A DNA stretch of 64,000 nt, taken from NCBI RefSeq assembly GCF_001594005.1, contig NZ_LTBA01000001.1, forward strand, positions 248,001-312,000. Direction: 5' to 3'. This DNA is from Clostridium tepidiprofundi DSM 19306 (GTDB taxonomy: Bacteria > Bacillota > Clostridia > Clostridiales > Clostridiaceae). Position numbers and translations under genes: made by a program. Shown here in pieces: positions 17,113 through 25,993 of this stretch. The stretch's first letter is position 1. Each line of letters opens with the position of its first letter. Below the pieces are notes generated by a model. That model was not told the origin of the DNA. It ran no database searches and was given only the letters and a program-made list of their open reading frames with translations.

Positions 17113-18345
17113 ATGAAAGTAGCAGCAATAATTGCAGAATATAATCCTCTTCATTCCGGGCATGTTTACCATATAGACAGCACAAAAAAGCTTACAAATT
17201 GCGATGCAGTTATTTGTATTATGAGTGGTAATTTTGTGCAAAGAGGTGAACCTGCTCTAATTGATAAATTTATAAGAACAAGAATGGCTCTTAAGAATGG
17301 TATAGATTTAATCATAGAATTGCCAATAGTATATAGCCTAGCTTCAGCTGAATTTTTTGCTTTTGGTGCAGTAAGCATACTAAACAGGTTAGGTATTGTT
17401 GACTATATTTCATTTGGAAGTGAAATAGGTAACGCTGAAGTTCTATACAAAATTGCTTCTGTTTTAGTAAAAGAAGATGCAAACTATAAAAAACTGTTAA
17501 AATATCACATATCTAGGGGTGAGAGATTTCCTACTGCTAGAAGTAATTCTCTAAAAGAATACTTAGCAAATAGTGATTTATTTAACAAATTTAATAATGA
17601 TTCAGATAAAATATTAAATTCTTCTAATAACATTTTAGGTATTGAATACTGCAAAGCTTTGATAAAATTAAAGAGTAACATAGATGTAATAACTATTAAA
17701 AGGCAAGGCGGAGCTTACAATGAAGGTAAGTTAAATAACATATTTTCTAGTGCTACATCTATAAGAAGATACATTAAATCAAGTTCAAAAATTGATATTC
17801 TAAAAAAACATGTTCCTAATGAATCATACAATATTATAAATGAATTGATTTTATCAAATTACAGTTTCACATATCCAGATGATATGCTAAAACATTTAAA
17901 GTATAAAGCACTTACTGATTACAAGAGAGCTATAAAAAAAATCCCTGATGTTTCAGAGGGACTAGATAACAAAATTATAGATGTACTACAAAACAATAAT
18001 TCTTACGAAGCTATCGTAAAAAACATTAAAAGCAAAAGATATACTTACACGAGAATATCTAGAATTCTTTGTCAATACTTTATAGGATTTGAACAATTTG
18101 ATATTGACAACATGAGAAAAATGGAAGCACCTTATGCTAGAATACTAGGATTTAATAACAAAGGTAAATACATATTAAATAAAATAAAGAAAAATACAGA
18201 CATAGCTCTTATTACTAATATTCCAAAATATCACAATGATTTTCTAGCTTTAGACATTCAATCAACAAAAGCTTATAGTTTATTAAATAATAATATTAAA
18301 TATAACTGTGACTATATAAATAAACCCATAATAATTGATAACTAA
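17113..18345 (+). CDS. tmcAL: tRNA(Met) cytidine acetate ligase TmcAL (YlbM)
   Basis: TmcAL uses free acetate and ATP to make N4-acetylcytidine at the wobble base of elongator tRNA-Met, instead of the acetyl-CoA used by TmcA. The 410-residue protein has the nucleotidyltransferase-like N-terminus AAIIAEYNPLHSGHVYHI with an HSGH motif, CIMSGNFVQRGEPAL and DLIIELP, all characteristic of YlbM. The ATG follows GGAGGTAACTTAT. It is transcribed away from pta-ackA, whose product is its substrate, and towards ylbJ. Confidence 0.93.
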   Translation: MKVAAIIAEYNPLHSGHVYHIDSTKKLTNCDAVICIMSGNFVQRGEPALIDKFIRTRMALKNGIDLIIELPIVYSLASAEFFAFGAVSILNRLGIVDYISFGSEIGNAEVLYKIASVLVKEDANYKKLLKYHISRGERFPTARSNSLKEYLANSDLFNKFNNDSDKILNSSNNILGIEYCKALIKLKSNIDVITIKRQGGAYNEGKLNNIFSSATSIRRYIKSSSKIDILKKHVPNESYNIINELILSNYSFTYPDDMLKHLKYKALTDYKRAIKKIPDVSEGLDNKIIDVLQNNNSYEAIVKNIKSKRYTYTRISRILCQYFIGFEQFDIDNMRKMEAPYARILGFNNKGKYILNKIKKNTDIALITNIPKYHNDFLALDIQSTKAYSLLNNNIKYNCDYINKPIIIDN

Positions 18346-18414
18346 TAATATTTTGTAATCAATTCATCAATAAGTAAATATACATAGTATAAACAATTAT
18401 TAGGAGTTTTTATT

Positions 18415-19593
18415 TTGTTAAACTTATTTTTATATATTACTATAATCATCATAATTATGTTATCTTTTAAATTGTTTAAAAATATCAAAAACAATATTTT
18501 ATTAACAATAATTTCTAGTATATTTATATTGCAAATAATAATATATCCTAAAATTTGTATTCAATCAGCATTAACAGGTGCTAAACTTTTTTTTAGTAAT
18601 GTCTTTCCATCTCTTTTTCCATTTTTAGTAGTTTGTAATATAATAATCTATTCCAATGGAATAGATATATATTCAAAATTATTTGGAAACATTATCTGTA
18701 AGCCATTAAGACTACCTAAACAATGTAGTTTTGTGATAATTGTTAGTGCTCTATGTGGATATCCATTAGGGGCTAAATATTCTGCTCAACTGTATGAAAA
18801 GAATATTATAGATATCAATACCTATGAAAAACTATTAAATGTAGCATCTAATGCAAGTCCATTATTCTTGATAGGTGCAGTAGGTACATCTATGTTAGGA
18901 AACCCTAAAATAGGATATCTTCTTCTGATATCAAATTATATATCATGTTTTATAATGGGTACAATCCTTAAAAATGAAGAAGTAGTTATTTCAAAATATA
19001 TTCCTGAAAATATATATAAGCCAAAATCACAAAATATTGGAAGTATATTTCAGATAAGTATTGAAGACTCAATAAAAACCTCACTTATGATAGGAGGTTT
19101 TATAACTATATTTTCAGTTATTACACACATTCTAAAAAACAATGTATTATTTAAATATATATTATCAAAACTCTTCATTCAAACTTCTTTAAAACAAATT
19201 GTTGAAAGCAGTACTCTAGGATTATTAGAAATGACAAATGGGTGCAACATGATTTCATCTATTTCTCTAAATTTACTCACAAAACTTATTATAATAAGTT
19301 TTCTTGTTTCATTTAGTGGACTATCTATAATAATGCAAGTTTATTCTTTCACATACAAACACAAAATATCAATAAAAAAGTACATTTATAAAAAATTTAT
19401 ACAAGGATTCTTTTCTTCATTGATAACAGCATTGCTATATAAAATTTTATTCAATGACTCCGTTTCTACAACTATAAAAATAGTTAATACTAGTCATATC
19501 AGTAATGCAAATAAGTATATACCATTAACAATTAGTGTTCTAGTTACACCTGTATTAATAAAAAAACTCTTTAGATTATTTAATTTTTCTTAG
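18415..19593 (+). CDS. ylbJ: Sporulation integral membrane protein YlbJ
   Basis: YlbJ is a sigma-E-controlled membrane protein needed for spore cortex formation and heat resistance in Bacillus. This 392-residue protein is strongly hydrophobic, with about eight to ten segments, and contains ALTGAKLFFSNVFPSLFPFL and ALCGYPLGAKYSAQLYE, typical of the nucleoside-recognition (Gate) fold of this family. The start is TTG, eight bases after AGGAG; no ATG has a site. It follows tmcAL by 69 bp. Its last 18 bases overlap the end of the convergent gene at 19576, and no terminator lies between them. I could not identify a clear sigma-E promoter. Confidence 0.9.
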   Translation: MLNLFLYITIIIIIMLSFKLFKNIKNNILLTIISSIFILQIIIYPKICIQSALTGAKLFFSNVFPSLFPFLVVCNIIIYSNGIDIYSKLFGNIICKPLRLPKQCSFVIIVSALCGYPLGAKYSAQLYEKNIIDINTYEKLLNVASNASPLFLIGAVGTSMLGNPKIGYLLLISNYISCFIMGTILKNEEVVISKYIPENIYKPKSQNIGSIFQISIEDSIKTSLMIGGFITIFSVITHILKNNVLFKYILSKLFIQTSLKQIVESSTLGLLEMTNGCNMISSISLNLLTKLIIISFLVSFSGLSIIMQVYSFTYKHKISIKKYIYKKFIQGFFSSLITALLYKILFNDSVSTTIKIVNTSHISNANKYIPLTISVLVTPVLIKKLFRLFNFS

Positions 19594-20100
19594 TTCCTCA
19601 ATATTCTTTTTAAGAACAGCATTTGTTTCGGCAACATCTTTCTCAATAGCAATAATAAAATTTTCGCACTCTTTTTTAATATTATTCAGCATAATTTTTT
19701 CTTTCTCGGTAATCTCATTTTGAATACCTGTCATTATTTCATTAGCATAATCACGTGCAGTATATTTAATTGTCTTTGCATTTCTTTGAGCTGCAGAGAC
19801 AATTTCTTCTGCCTTAATATGTGCTTCTTTAACGTAGTCATGGTTGTTTATCTTCTTTCTTATTATGTCAATGCTTTCTTTTTGTATTAATTCTGCATGT
19901 TCTGTGGCTTCTTTGAGTATTCTCTCCTTTTCTTCACAAATCCACTGTGCTTTTTTAAATTCGTCAGGTAGATAATTAATTATTTGTTCAATAACCTCAT
20001 TAAATTCATCATATTTAACAACTACTTTATTGGTCATTGGAATTTTAGAAGATGTGTCTAATAATTCCTGTAAATATTCCAATAATTTTATTACTTCCAT
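19576..20100 (-). CDS. Coiled-coil protein of unknown function (DivIVA/ATPase-subunit-E-like composition)
   Basis: The 174-residue protein is almost entirely charged helix, with heptad-like runs such as CEEKERILKEATEHAEL and KAEEIVSAAQRNAKTIK and no catalytic motif. Clostridial relatives are often labelled ATPase because of weak resemblance to V-type ATPase subunit E; DivIVA-like scaffolds have a similar build. It has no signal peptide or membrane segment. It is encoded downstream of coaD in the same direction, 25 bases away. Its function is not known, and its 3' end overlaps ylbJ by 18 bases. Confidence 0.8.
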   Translation of the reverse strand: MEVIKLLEYLQELLDTSSKIPMTNKVVVKYDEFNEVIEQIINYLPDEFKKAQWICEEKERILKEATEHAELIQKESIDIIRKKINNHDYVKEAHIKAEEIVSAAQRNAKTIKYTARDYANEIMTGIQNEITEKEKIMLNNIKKECENFIIAIEKDVAETNAVLKKNIEELRKIK

Positions 20101-20125
20101 AAATGCTCCCCACCTATTTATTAAT

Positions 20126-20602
20126 TTACTTAACTCTTTTTGAAATCAACTCCACTAATTCATCTGGAACTAATCCTTCAATGCATCCTCCAAATTTTGC
20201 TACCTGTTTTACTGCAGATGAACTTAAAAAAGAATACTTAGCACTCGTCATCATAAAAACAGTTTCCTTTGTAGCATCCAGTTTATTGTTCATTAATGCC
20301 ATTTGTAGCTCATATTCAAAGTCAGATACTGCCCTTAATCCCTTGACAATAACATCTATATCATTCTTATTCATAAAATCAATAAGAAGACCATTAAAGC
20401 TCACAACATTCACATTGTCATATTGTGCAATAACTTTTTTAATTAATTCCACTCTTTCATCAATATCAAACATACCTTTTTTATCCGGATTTACAAGAAC
20501 AGCCACTGTAAGTTCATCAAAAAGCTTTGAAGCTCTCTCAATAATGTCTAGGTGCCCATTTGTAATTGGATCAAATGAGCCCGGATATACTGCCTTTTTC
20601 AT
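20126..20602 (-). CDS. coaD: Phosphopantetheine adenylyltransferase
   Basis: CoaD makes dephospho-CoA from 4'-phosphopantetheine and ATP. The 158-residue protein begins [20 protein letters not shown] with the nucleotide-binding TNGH motif (14-17), and has [20 protein letters not shown] and [18 protein letters not shown]. The start ATG follows GGGAGG by six bases and lies one base after the rsmD stop, so the pair is tightly coupled, as in most Firmicutes. The family-typical start excludes an open upstream extension of 15 codons. Confidence 0.97.
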   Translation of the reverse strand: MKKAVYPGSFDPITNGHLDIIERASKLFDELTVAVLVNPDKKGMFDIDERVELIKKVIAQYDNVNVVSFNGLLIDFMNKNDIDVIVKGLRAVSDFEYELQMALMNNKLDATKETVFMMTSAKYSFLSSSAVKQVAKFGGCIEGLVPDELVELISKRVK

Positions 20603-20603
20603 A

Positions 20604-21161
20604 TTAGTCCTCCCTATGCTTATAAAAAACAACTGTTGTGTTTCCATATTTTCTCTTATCCGAAAGTTTTATAATGTCATTACCCTCAAAAATATCCTCT
20701 CCTGAATCTATCTTACATACTATCAAGCCATCATTTTTCAATAACTTGTAGTCTGAAACAATGTCAATTGCTGGAGGTATCATATCCTTTGCATATGGCG
20801 GATCTATAAAAATCAAATCAAAAACAATTTTCTCATCCGCAAACTTTTTAAGCCACTCATATGAATCACCTTTGCAGCATTTACATATGCCCTTAAATTT
20901 TAAATTCTCTACATTTTTCTTTAATAAAGAAAATGTTGTATCATTCCTATCAATTAAATAACACTTTTCTGCTCCCCTACTCGCTGCTTCAAGACCAAGA
21001 CTCCCAGTACCTGCAAAAATATCTGCAACAACTGCACCTCTTACTCTATTCTGTATAATATTAAATATAGATTCTTTTACACGATCAAGAGTAGGACGAG
21101 TCACATCCCCTTCTGGAGGCAAAATCTTTCTTCCTTTAGCAATACCAGAAATAATTCTCAC
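20604..21161 (-). CDS. rsmD: 16S rRNA (guanine-966-N2)-methyltransferase RsmD
   Basis: RsmD methylates G966 of 16S rRNA using S-adenosylmethionine. The 185-residue protein begins [13 protein letters not shown], has motif [19 protein letters not shown] and catalytic motif IV FIDPPYA, and [15 protein letters not shown] near the start. It precedes coaD with one base between them, the usual rsmD-coaD pair, and lies downstream of recG. Confidence 0.96.
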   Translation of the reverse strand: MRIISGIAKGRKILPPEGDVTRPTLDRVKESIFNIIQNRVRGAVVADIFAGTGSLGLEAASRGAEKCYLIDRNDTTFSLLKKNVENLKFKGICKCCKGDSYEWLKKFADEKIVFDLIFIDPPYAKDMIPPAIDIVSDYKLLKNDGLIVCKIDSGEDIFEGNDIIKLSDKRKYGNTTVVFYKHRED

Positions 21162-21293
21162 TATTGTATCTCCCTTCTTATTTCAAGTAACGTAAACATT
21201 TTAGCATATACGATTAGATTATACAAAATGTTTTTCATTTTTTAAATTTGTAAATTGTAATTTTGCATAAACACATATTTTTAAATATTTACA

Positions 21294-23330
21294 CTAATTG
21301 AAACAAATATACGTTGAGCTCTTATCTATCTTTTTTAATATATCTTCTTTTATTTTAACATATTCCTGTTCATCATTTAATAATAATTTTTTTGCTTCTT
21401 CATTTGCATACTTTAATAACTCAAAATCTTCAACAACATCTGCAAGAATTAATTCATCTTCACCATGCTGTTTTAAACCAAATAATTCTCCACTTCCCCT
21501 TATTTTTAAATCCTCTTCTGCTATAAAAAATCCATCAGAACTTTTCTTCATAGTTTCCATTCTTCTTTTGGTAATGTCACTTTTGATATCAGCAATTAAA
21601 ATACAGTAAGATTTATACTTACCTCTCCCTACTCTCCCTCTTAATTGATGCAATTGTGCTAATCCGAATCTCTCTGCATTTTCGATAATCATTACAGAGG
21701 CATTAGGAACATTTATTCCAACTTCAATGACAGTTGTGGATATCAATACATCAATATCATGATTCTTAAATTTAAGCATTATATCTTCTTTTTCTTTTCC
21801 ATTCATTTTGCCATGTAATACAGCAACATTTGAATCACTAAAATATTTATCTTTTAATTCATTATATAACTTATCAACAGATGTCAACACCATGTTCTCA
21901 TTTTCTTCTATTAAGGGACAAACAATGTATATCTGTCTACCCTGTTTTATTTGTTCTAAAGCAAATTTATAAACTCTGTTTTTCTCAAACTTGCTTAAAT
22001 AATATGTTTCAACTTTTTTTCTTCCTGGTGGCAACTCGTCAATTACTGAAACATCCAAATCACCGTATAAATAAAGTGTTAATGTTCTAGGGATTGGTGT
22101 TGCAGTCATTACTAATACATCTATGTTATTGCCTTTATTTAACAATACACATCTTTGATTTACCCCAAATCTATGTTGCTCATCAGTCACAACAAAACCC
22201 AATTTTTTAAATTCAACATCATACTCTAGTAATGAATGCGTACCAACAATTATATCTATTTCACCATTTTTTAATCTCTCTTTAATTAATTTCTTGTTCT
22301 TATTTGAAGTACTACCAACTAACAATTCTATACTTAAATCAAAATCTCTTAGAATATTGCACATTTCATTATAATGCTGACGAGCTAATATTTCAGTAGG
22401 AACCATCATAGCTACTTGATAACCATTCATAGCAACATTAAAAATACTAATAATAGCTACTATTGTTTTACCACATCCTACATCTCCTTGTAGAAGCCTA
22501 TTCATAGGTTTGTTTGATTTTTCATCAATCAATATTTCCCTAATAACTCTACTTTGTGCATTGGTCAATGAAAAAGGTATTTTTTCTTTTAGTAACTTTA
22601 ACTCTGGTGAAATCGAAAATGATATTCCTAGCTTGCTTTTGTTTATATAATGCCTAAGCATTAATATTTTCAAAGAATAAGTAAATAATTCTTGAAATTT
22701 TAATCTTCTCTTAGCTTCATTAAGCTTATTATAATCCATTGGAATATGTATGTTTATTAAAGCTTCTTTCAATGAACAAAACTTAAATTTGTTAATAATA
22801 TACAATGGCATATTTTCCGTTATTTCTACACAATTTAGTACTTGAGAAATAATTCTACTCATAAAACTATTAGTTAATTTTCCTTTTAATGGATACTTTG
22901 CAATAATCTTATCTTTGCAATGTACATTTCCTTTAACTATTTTAGGGTTTATCAATACTATTTCACGCCCTAATTTTTGTATTTTACCGTAAATCATATA
23001 TGAATTTCCCAGAACAAAATTTCTTTTAGCATAGGGCTGATTAAACCATATTCCTTTAAATGTACTTTTACTATCATTGAATATCACAGTAGACATTTTT
23101 TTCCTTGTTCTTGTAATAGAATCCTGTAATATTTTTTCTACAGTACATTTCAATATAACATTTTCATTTACTGTAGTTTCTTTAAAATACTTATTTGATT
23201 TAATGTACTCATAATCTCTAGGGAAATATAGCAATAAATCTAAAATAGTAAACACTCCACACTTATGCAATTCTGCACTCATTTTAGGACCAACGCCTTT
23301 TAAATATCTGACATCATCATATAAATTCAC
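21294..23330 (-). CDS. recG: ATP-dependent DNA helicase RecG
   Basis: RecG remodels stalled replication forks and branch migrates Holliday junctions. The 678-residue protein has an N-terminal wedge/OB domain, then the SF2 helicase core with motif I LLQGDVGCGKTIVAI, motif II DEQHRFG, TATPIPRTL (motif III) and QLRGRVGRG (motif VI). Length and motifs are complete. It begins with an RNase-like KGVGPKMSAEL helix-hairpin segment near residues 11-21. It lies downstream of fakA as in Bacillus, separated by a dispersed repeat and a terminator. Confidence 0.97.
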   Translation of the reverse strand: MNLYDDVRYLKGVGPKMSAELHKCGVFTILDLLLYFPRDYEYIKSNKYFKETTVNENVILKCTVEKILQDSITRTRKKMSTVIFNDSKSTFKGIWFNQPYAKRNFVLGNSYMIYGKIQKLGREIVLINPKIVKGNVHCKDKIIAKYPLKGKLTNSFMSRIISQVLNCVEITENMPLYIINKFKFCSLKEALINIHIPMDYNKLNEAKRRLKFQELFTYSLKILMLRHYINKSKLGISFSISPELKLLKEKIPFSLTNAQSRVIREILIDEKSNKPMNRLLQGDVGCGKTIVAIISIFNVAMNGYQVAMMVPTEILARQHYNEMCNILRDFDLSIELLVGSTSNKNKKLIKERLKNGEIDIIVGTHSLLEYDVEFKKLGFVVTDEQHRFGVNQRCVLLNKGNNIDVLVMTATPIPRTLTLYLYGDLDVSVIDELPPGRKKVETYYLSKFEKNRVYKFALEQIKQGRQIYIVCPLIEENENMVLTSVDKLYNELKDKYFSDSNVAVLHGKMNGKEKEDIMLKFKNHDIDVLISTTVIEVGINVPNASVMIIENAERFGLAQLHQLRGRVGRGKYKSYCILIADIKSDITKRRMETMKKSSDGFFIAEEDLKIRGSGELFGLKQHGEDELILADVVEDFELLKYANEEAKKLLLNDEQEYVKIKEDILKKIDKSSTYICFN

Positions 23331-23365
23331 TATATTTCACTCCATATTCAATAATTATTAAAATA

Positions 23366-23384
23366 AAAAAGCCCTAAGGCTTTT
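23366..23384 (-). terminator. Terminator between fakA and recG
   Basis: Minus-strand stem AAAGCC / GGCTTT with a TTAG loop followed by TTTATTTTAATAATT. It lies just beyond the dispersed repeat that follows fakA, and should terminate the yloU-fakA transcript. Confidence 0.7.
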
Positions 23385-23397
23385 ATCAATTCTACAA

Positions 23398-23502
23398 GAC
23401 TCCCACTTATAAAAGTGGGAGATTGAAGCTTTTTGCTTCAGGTGGAATAGAGCCCCCATCTGAAGTCCCGATGTTTTGCTTTAGCAAAACGAGTTTACTC
23501 TA
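23398..23502 (+). repeat. Multi-hairpin dispersed repeat, fullest copy (copy 2)
   Basis: Four hairpins follow each other: CTCCCACTT/AAGTGGGAG (23400-23421), GAAGC/GCTTC (23425-23439), an alternative ten-pair CTTCAGGTGG/CCATCTGAAG stem (23436-23465) and GTTTTGC/GCAAAAC (23473-23490). The element ends across the fakA stop codon. Related, shorter copies are at 415-478, 55975-56036 and 63867-63925, with a possible fragment at 46426-46451. The tandem stems recall IS200/IS605 ends or their TnpB guide-RNA scaffolds, but no transposase gene is present and the link is only a guess. Confidence 0.6.
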
Positions 23503-25126
23503 CTGAAACAATAAAATAATAAAGAGGTTGTTTACCTTCATAGTATTGAATATCTAAGTCAGAATACTTTTCCTCTAACTCTTTAACAAATTTCTCTACA
23601 TCTTCACTTTTACAATCCTCTCCATAATACAGTGTTATAAGTTCACTATGTTCATTGACCATTTTTTCAATCATATCACTGCAAACATTGAAAACATCTT
23701 TTCCTATCTCCTGTATTTTACCTTCTATCAATCCTAATATGTCGCCTTGCTTAATAACTTTTCCATCGGTTTCAGTATCCTTAACTGCATAAGTTACAGC
23801 TCCAGTTGAAACCATACCAATAGCTTCATTCATATTTTTAATGTTTTCATCTAAGTCTGAATTAAAATCAAACACCGTTAATGCTGTAATTCCTTGTGGA
23901 ATTGTCTTTGAAGGAATTACAACTACATTCTTATCTGCAAGTTCTGAAGCTTGTGATGCAGACATTATGATATTTTTATTATTAGGCAAAATGAAAATAT
24001 TATCTGCATTCAATTTTTCAATGCTTTTCAAAATGTCCTGCGTACTTGGATTCATTGTCTGCCCACCTTCTATAACACAGTCAACTCCAAGGTCCTTAAA
24101 AATATCATCTAAACCTTTACCTCTAGACACTGAAACAAATGCATATTTCTTTCTTACATTCTCAACTACTTCCTCTTCTTGTTGTTTTGTTTCATCTTCA
24201 ATATTTAATAAATTTCTGTGTTGCTCTCTCATATTATCTATCTTAATCTTTGAAAGTTCTCCTAATTTAAGTGCTTTTGATAATATCAGACCAGGATCAT
24301 TAGTGTGAATATGTACCTTAACTATGTCTTCAAAAGCAACTACAACCATAGAATCACCATACTGCTCTAATTCTTTTTTAAAGCTTTCAATATCAGCATT
24401 ATTCGCTAATATAAAGAATTCAGTGCAATATCCAAATTTGATATCACTTTGTATTATTTGCTTATTTTCAGATATATTTGGTTTTGCAATATCTTTTTTT
24501 ATTTCTGTAATAACATTTCCTTGTAATGCCTCTAACATACCCTTTAATAAAATAAGTAATCCCATTCCTCCTGCATCTACTACCTTAGCTTTCTTCAATG
24601 CTGGTAACATATCAGGAGTTTTGTTTAATACAGCTTCGCAATGATTACATACTTCTTCTAATAATTTTACAATATCACTATTAGGATTATTTATAGCACT
24701 TTCACCAGCAGCTTTTATTATAGTCAATATAGTACCTTCGGTAGGTCTCATAACTGCCTTATATGCAAAATTTGCCCCCTCTTTCAAAGAAATTGCAAAC
24801 TCTCTAGAATTGACTTCTTTTTTATTTTCCATACCTTTAGATATTCCTCTAAATATTTGGGACAAAATAACACCAGAATTCCCTCTAGCACCCATCAATG
24901 CTCCTCTTGCTAATTTCTTAGAAACTTCATCAATTGATTTTGTATTAATATTCTCTATTTCACAAACCGCAGTTTTAAATGTCATTGACATATTTGTACC
25001 AGTATCACCATCAGGCACCGGAAAAACATTTAAAGAATTAACAAATTCCTTTTGCTCTTCTAGTCTATTAGAAGCATTTACAACCATATTGTAAAAATGC
25101 TCACCATCTATCTTTAAATAATTCAA
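23495..25126 (-). CDS. fakA: Fatty acid kinase catalytic subunit FakA (DAK2 domain, YloV)
   Basis: FakA phosphorylates fatty acids held by a FakB (DegV) protein, giving acyl-phosphate for lipid synthesis. The 543-residue protein has the N-terminal DAK-type ATP domain with VFPVPDGDTGTNMSMT (about 30-45) and GARGNSGVILSQIFRG (about 78-93), then a middle EDD-like domain and a C-terminal domain. A GGAGGT site precedes the ATG. It follows yloU by 13 bases, and the pair is a conserved operon. No fakB is in the window. Confidence 0.92.
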   Translation of the reverse strand: MNYLKIDGEHFYNMVVNASNRLEEQKEFVNSLNVFPVPDGDTGTNMSMTFKTAVCEIENINTKSIDEVSKKLARGALMGARGNSGVILSQIFRGISKGMENKKEVNSREFAISLKEGANFAYKAVMRPTEGTILTIIKAAGESAINNPNSDIVKLLEEVCNHCEAVLNKTPDMLPALKKAKVVDAGGMGLLILLKGMLEALQGNVITEIKKDIAKPNISENKQIIQSDIKFGYCTEFFILANNADIESFKKELEQYGDSMVVVAFEDIVKVHIHTNDPGLILSKALKLGELSKIKIDNMREQHRNLLNIEDETKQQEEEVVENVRKKYAFVSVSRGKGLDDIFKDLGVDCVIEGGQTMNPSTQDILKSIEKLNADNIFILPNNKNIIMSASQASELADKNVVVIPSKTIPQGITALTVFDFNSDLDENIKNMNEAIGMVSTGAVTYAVKDTETDGKVIKQGDILGLIEGKIQEIGKDVFNVCSDMIEKMVNEHSELITLYYGEDCKSEDVEKFVKELEEKYSDLDIQYYEGKQPLYYFIVSVE

Positions 25127-25139
25127 TTTCAGTACCTCC

Positions 25140-25490
25140 TTAGACTCTTACACCCTGAACATTAACTGTTATTCGTGACACTTTTAGTCCAGTATAATTT
25201 TCAACAGTATATTTTACTCTTTTAATAATATTATTGGCTATAACAGATATTTTCGTTCCATATTGCACTATGATATATAGTTCTATGCTAAGAGCATTCT
25301 CTTTTGAATTAATCCTAACCCCTTTACTTAAATTTTCTCTCTTTAAAAGTTCCCACAGTCCATCTGTAGCAGTTCTAGATGCCATACCCACTACACCATA
25401 GCATTCCATTGTAGATAAACCTATGATATTTGCTAAAACATCTTCGGTATAAAAAATATTACCATTCTCAGTAACCAAATTACCTTTCAT
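25140..25490 (-). CDS. yloU: Asp23/Gls24-family protein YloU
   Basis: This 116-residue protein has the Asp23/Gls24 fold: GNIFYTEDVLANIIGLSTMECYGVVGMAS and the ELYIIVQYGTKISVIANNI strand-helix, ending in ISRITVNVQGVRV. Asp23 proteins in staphylococci are membrane-associated and linked to cell envelope stress; the role of YloU is unknown. It is expressed divergently from rpmB from its own promoter and forms an operon with fakA, suggesting a role close to fatty acid or envelope metabolism. Confidence 0.92.
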   Translation of the reverse strand: MKGNLVTENGNIFYTEDVLANIIGLSTMECYGVVGMASRTATDGLWELLKRENLSKGVRINSKENALSIELYIIVQYGTKISVIANNIIKRVKYTVENYTGLKVSRITVNVQGVRV

Positions 25491-25522
25491 TACTATTCCT
25501 CCTTAATTACCACCATATGAAT

Positions 25523-25551
25523 ATTTTATATTATATACATAGATTATTCAA
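25523..25551 (-). promoter_or_regulatory. Sigma-A promoter of yloU-fakA
   Basis: Minus-strand TTGAAT, 17-base spacer, TAAAAT, about 30 bases before the yloU ribosome binding site. A TATAAT within the spacer is too close to this -35 box. Confidence 0.5.
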
Positions 25552-25599
25552 GAAAATTAATTTATTATAACTTTATTTACTATAAATTTTATATATTAC

Positions 25600-25629
25600 T
25601 TGATAAAAATATACCTTTTATGTTAAAAT
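25600..25629 (+). promoter_or_regulatory. Sigma-A promoter of rpmB
   Basis: TTGATA and TAAAAT are 18 bases apart, with a TG one base before the -10 box (extended -10). It lies about 50 bases upstream of the rpmB start. Confidence 0.6.
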
Positions 25630-25681
25630 AGATTTTGTTTCAATTCATTGTTTATTTTATGGTTAAGAGGAGGTGTTTTCT

Positions 25682-25873
25682 ATGTCAAGAAAATGCGATA
25701 TATGCGGTAAAGGCGTTGTATTTGGTGGTCAATACAGTCACTCTCACCGTAGATCAAATAGAAGTTGGGCTCCAAATATTAAAAAAGTTAAAGCAATTGT
25801 TAACGGAACACCTAAAACTATCAATGTATGTACTAGATGTTTACGTTCAGGAAAAGTTCAACGTGCAATTTAA
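25682..25873 (+). CDS. rpmB: 50S ribosomal protein L28 (zinc-binding form)
   Basis: The 63-residue bL28 begins MSRKCDICGKGVVFGGQ and has a second CTRC pair near residue 53, so it is the four-cysteine zinc form. GGAGGTG precedes the ATG; an upstream in-frame GTG three codons earlier overlaps that site. It is transcribed alone, divergent from yloU, and a strong bidirectional terminator separates it from spoVM. The position between yloU and spoVM is conserved with Bacillus. Confidence 0.98.
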   Translation: MSRKCDICGKGVVFGGQYSHSHRRSNRSWAPNIKKVKAIVNGTPKTINVCTRCLRSGKVQRAI

Positions 25874-25880
25874 TTAATAA

Positions 25881-25909
25881 AAAAAATGCAGTCTTAACTG
25901 CATTTTTTT
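25881..25909 (+). terminator. Bidirectional terminator between rpmB and spoVM
   Basis: A12-bp A/T-flanked stem AAAATGCAGT / ACTGCATTTT with a CTTA loop and T runs on both strands. It serves rpmB on the plus strand and spoVM, whose stop codon touches it, on the minus strand. Confidence 0.85.
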
Positions 25910-25982
25910 ATTTTTGTTTCTTCATGAAAATTCTTATTATCCTAGATATGAATTTGGGAACTTTAATTGTAACAAACTTCAT
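25908..25982 (-). CDS. spoVM: Stage V sporulation protein M (24 residues)
   Basis: The product is a 24-residue peptide beginning MKFVTIKVPKFISRIIRIF and ending in lysines. Bacillus SpoVM is 26 residues and begins MKFYTIKLPKFL; the MKF.TIK.PKF core, including the helix-breaking proline, is conserved. SpoVM is an amphipathic helix that recognises the convex forespore membrane and recruits SpoIVA, which is encoded here at 48.5-50 kb. An AGGGGG ribosome binding site precedes the ATG. Its place between rpmB and thiN matches Bacillus. The gene is short enough to be missed by gene finders. Confidence 0.93.
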   Translation of the reverse strand: MKFVTIKVPKFISRIIRIFMKKQK

Positions 25983-25993
25983 AAATTTACCCC

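Noticed and set aside
23398-23502. A complete IS200/IS605 element or an active TnpB guide RNA
   Set aside because: The hairpins recall such ends, but there is no tnpA or tnpB frame nearby, so only a repeat is claimed.
25635-25877. An open frame overlapping rpmB in another reading frame
   Set aside because: The L28 frame has the conserved protein and the ribosome binding site; the other frame is a by-product.
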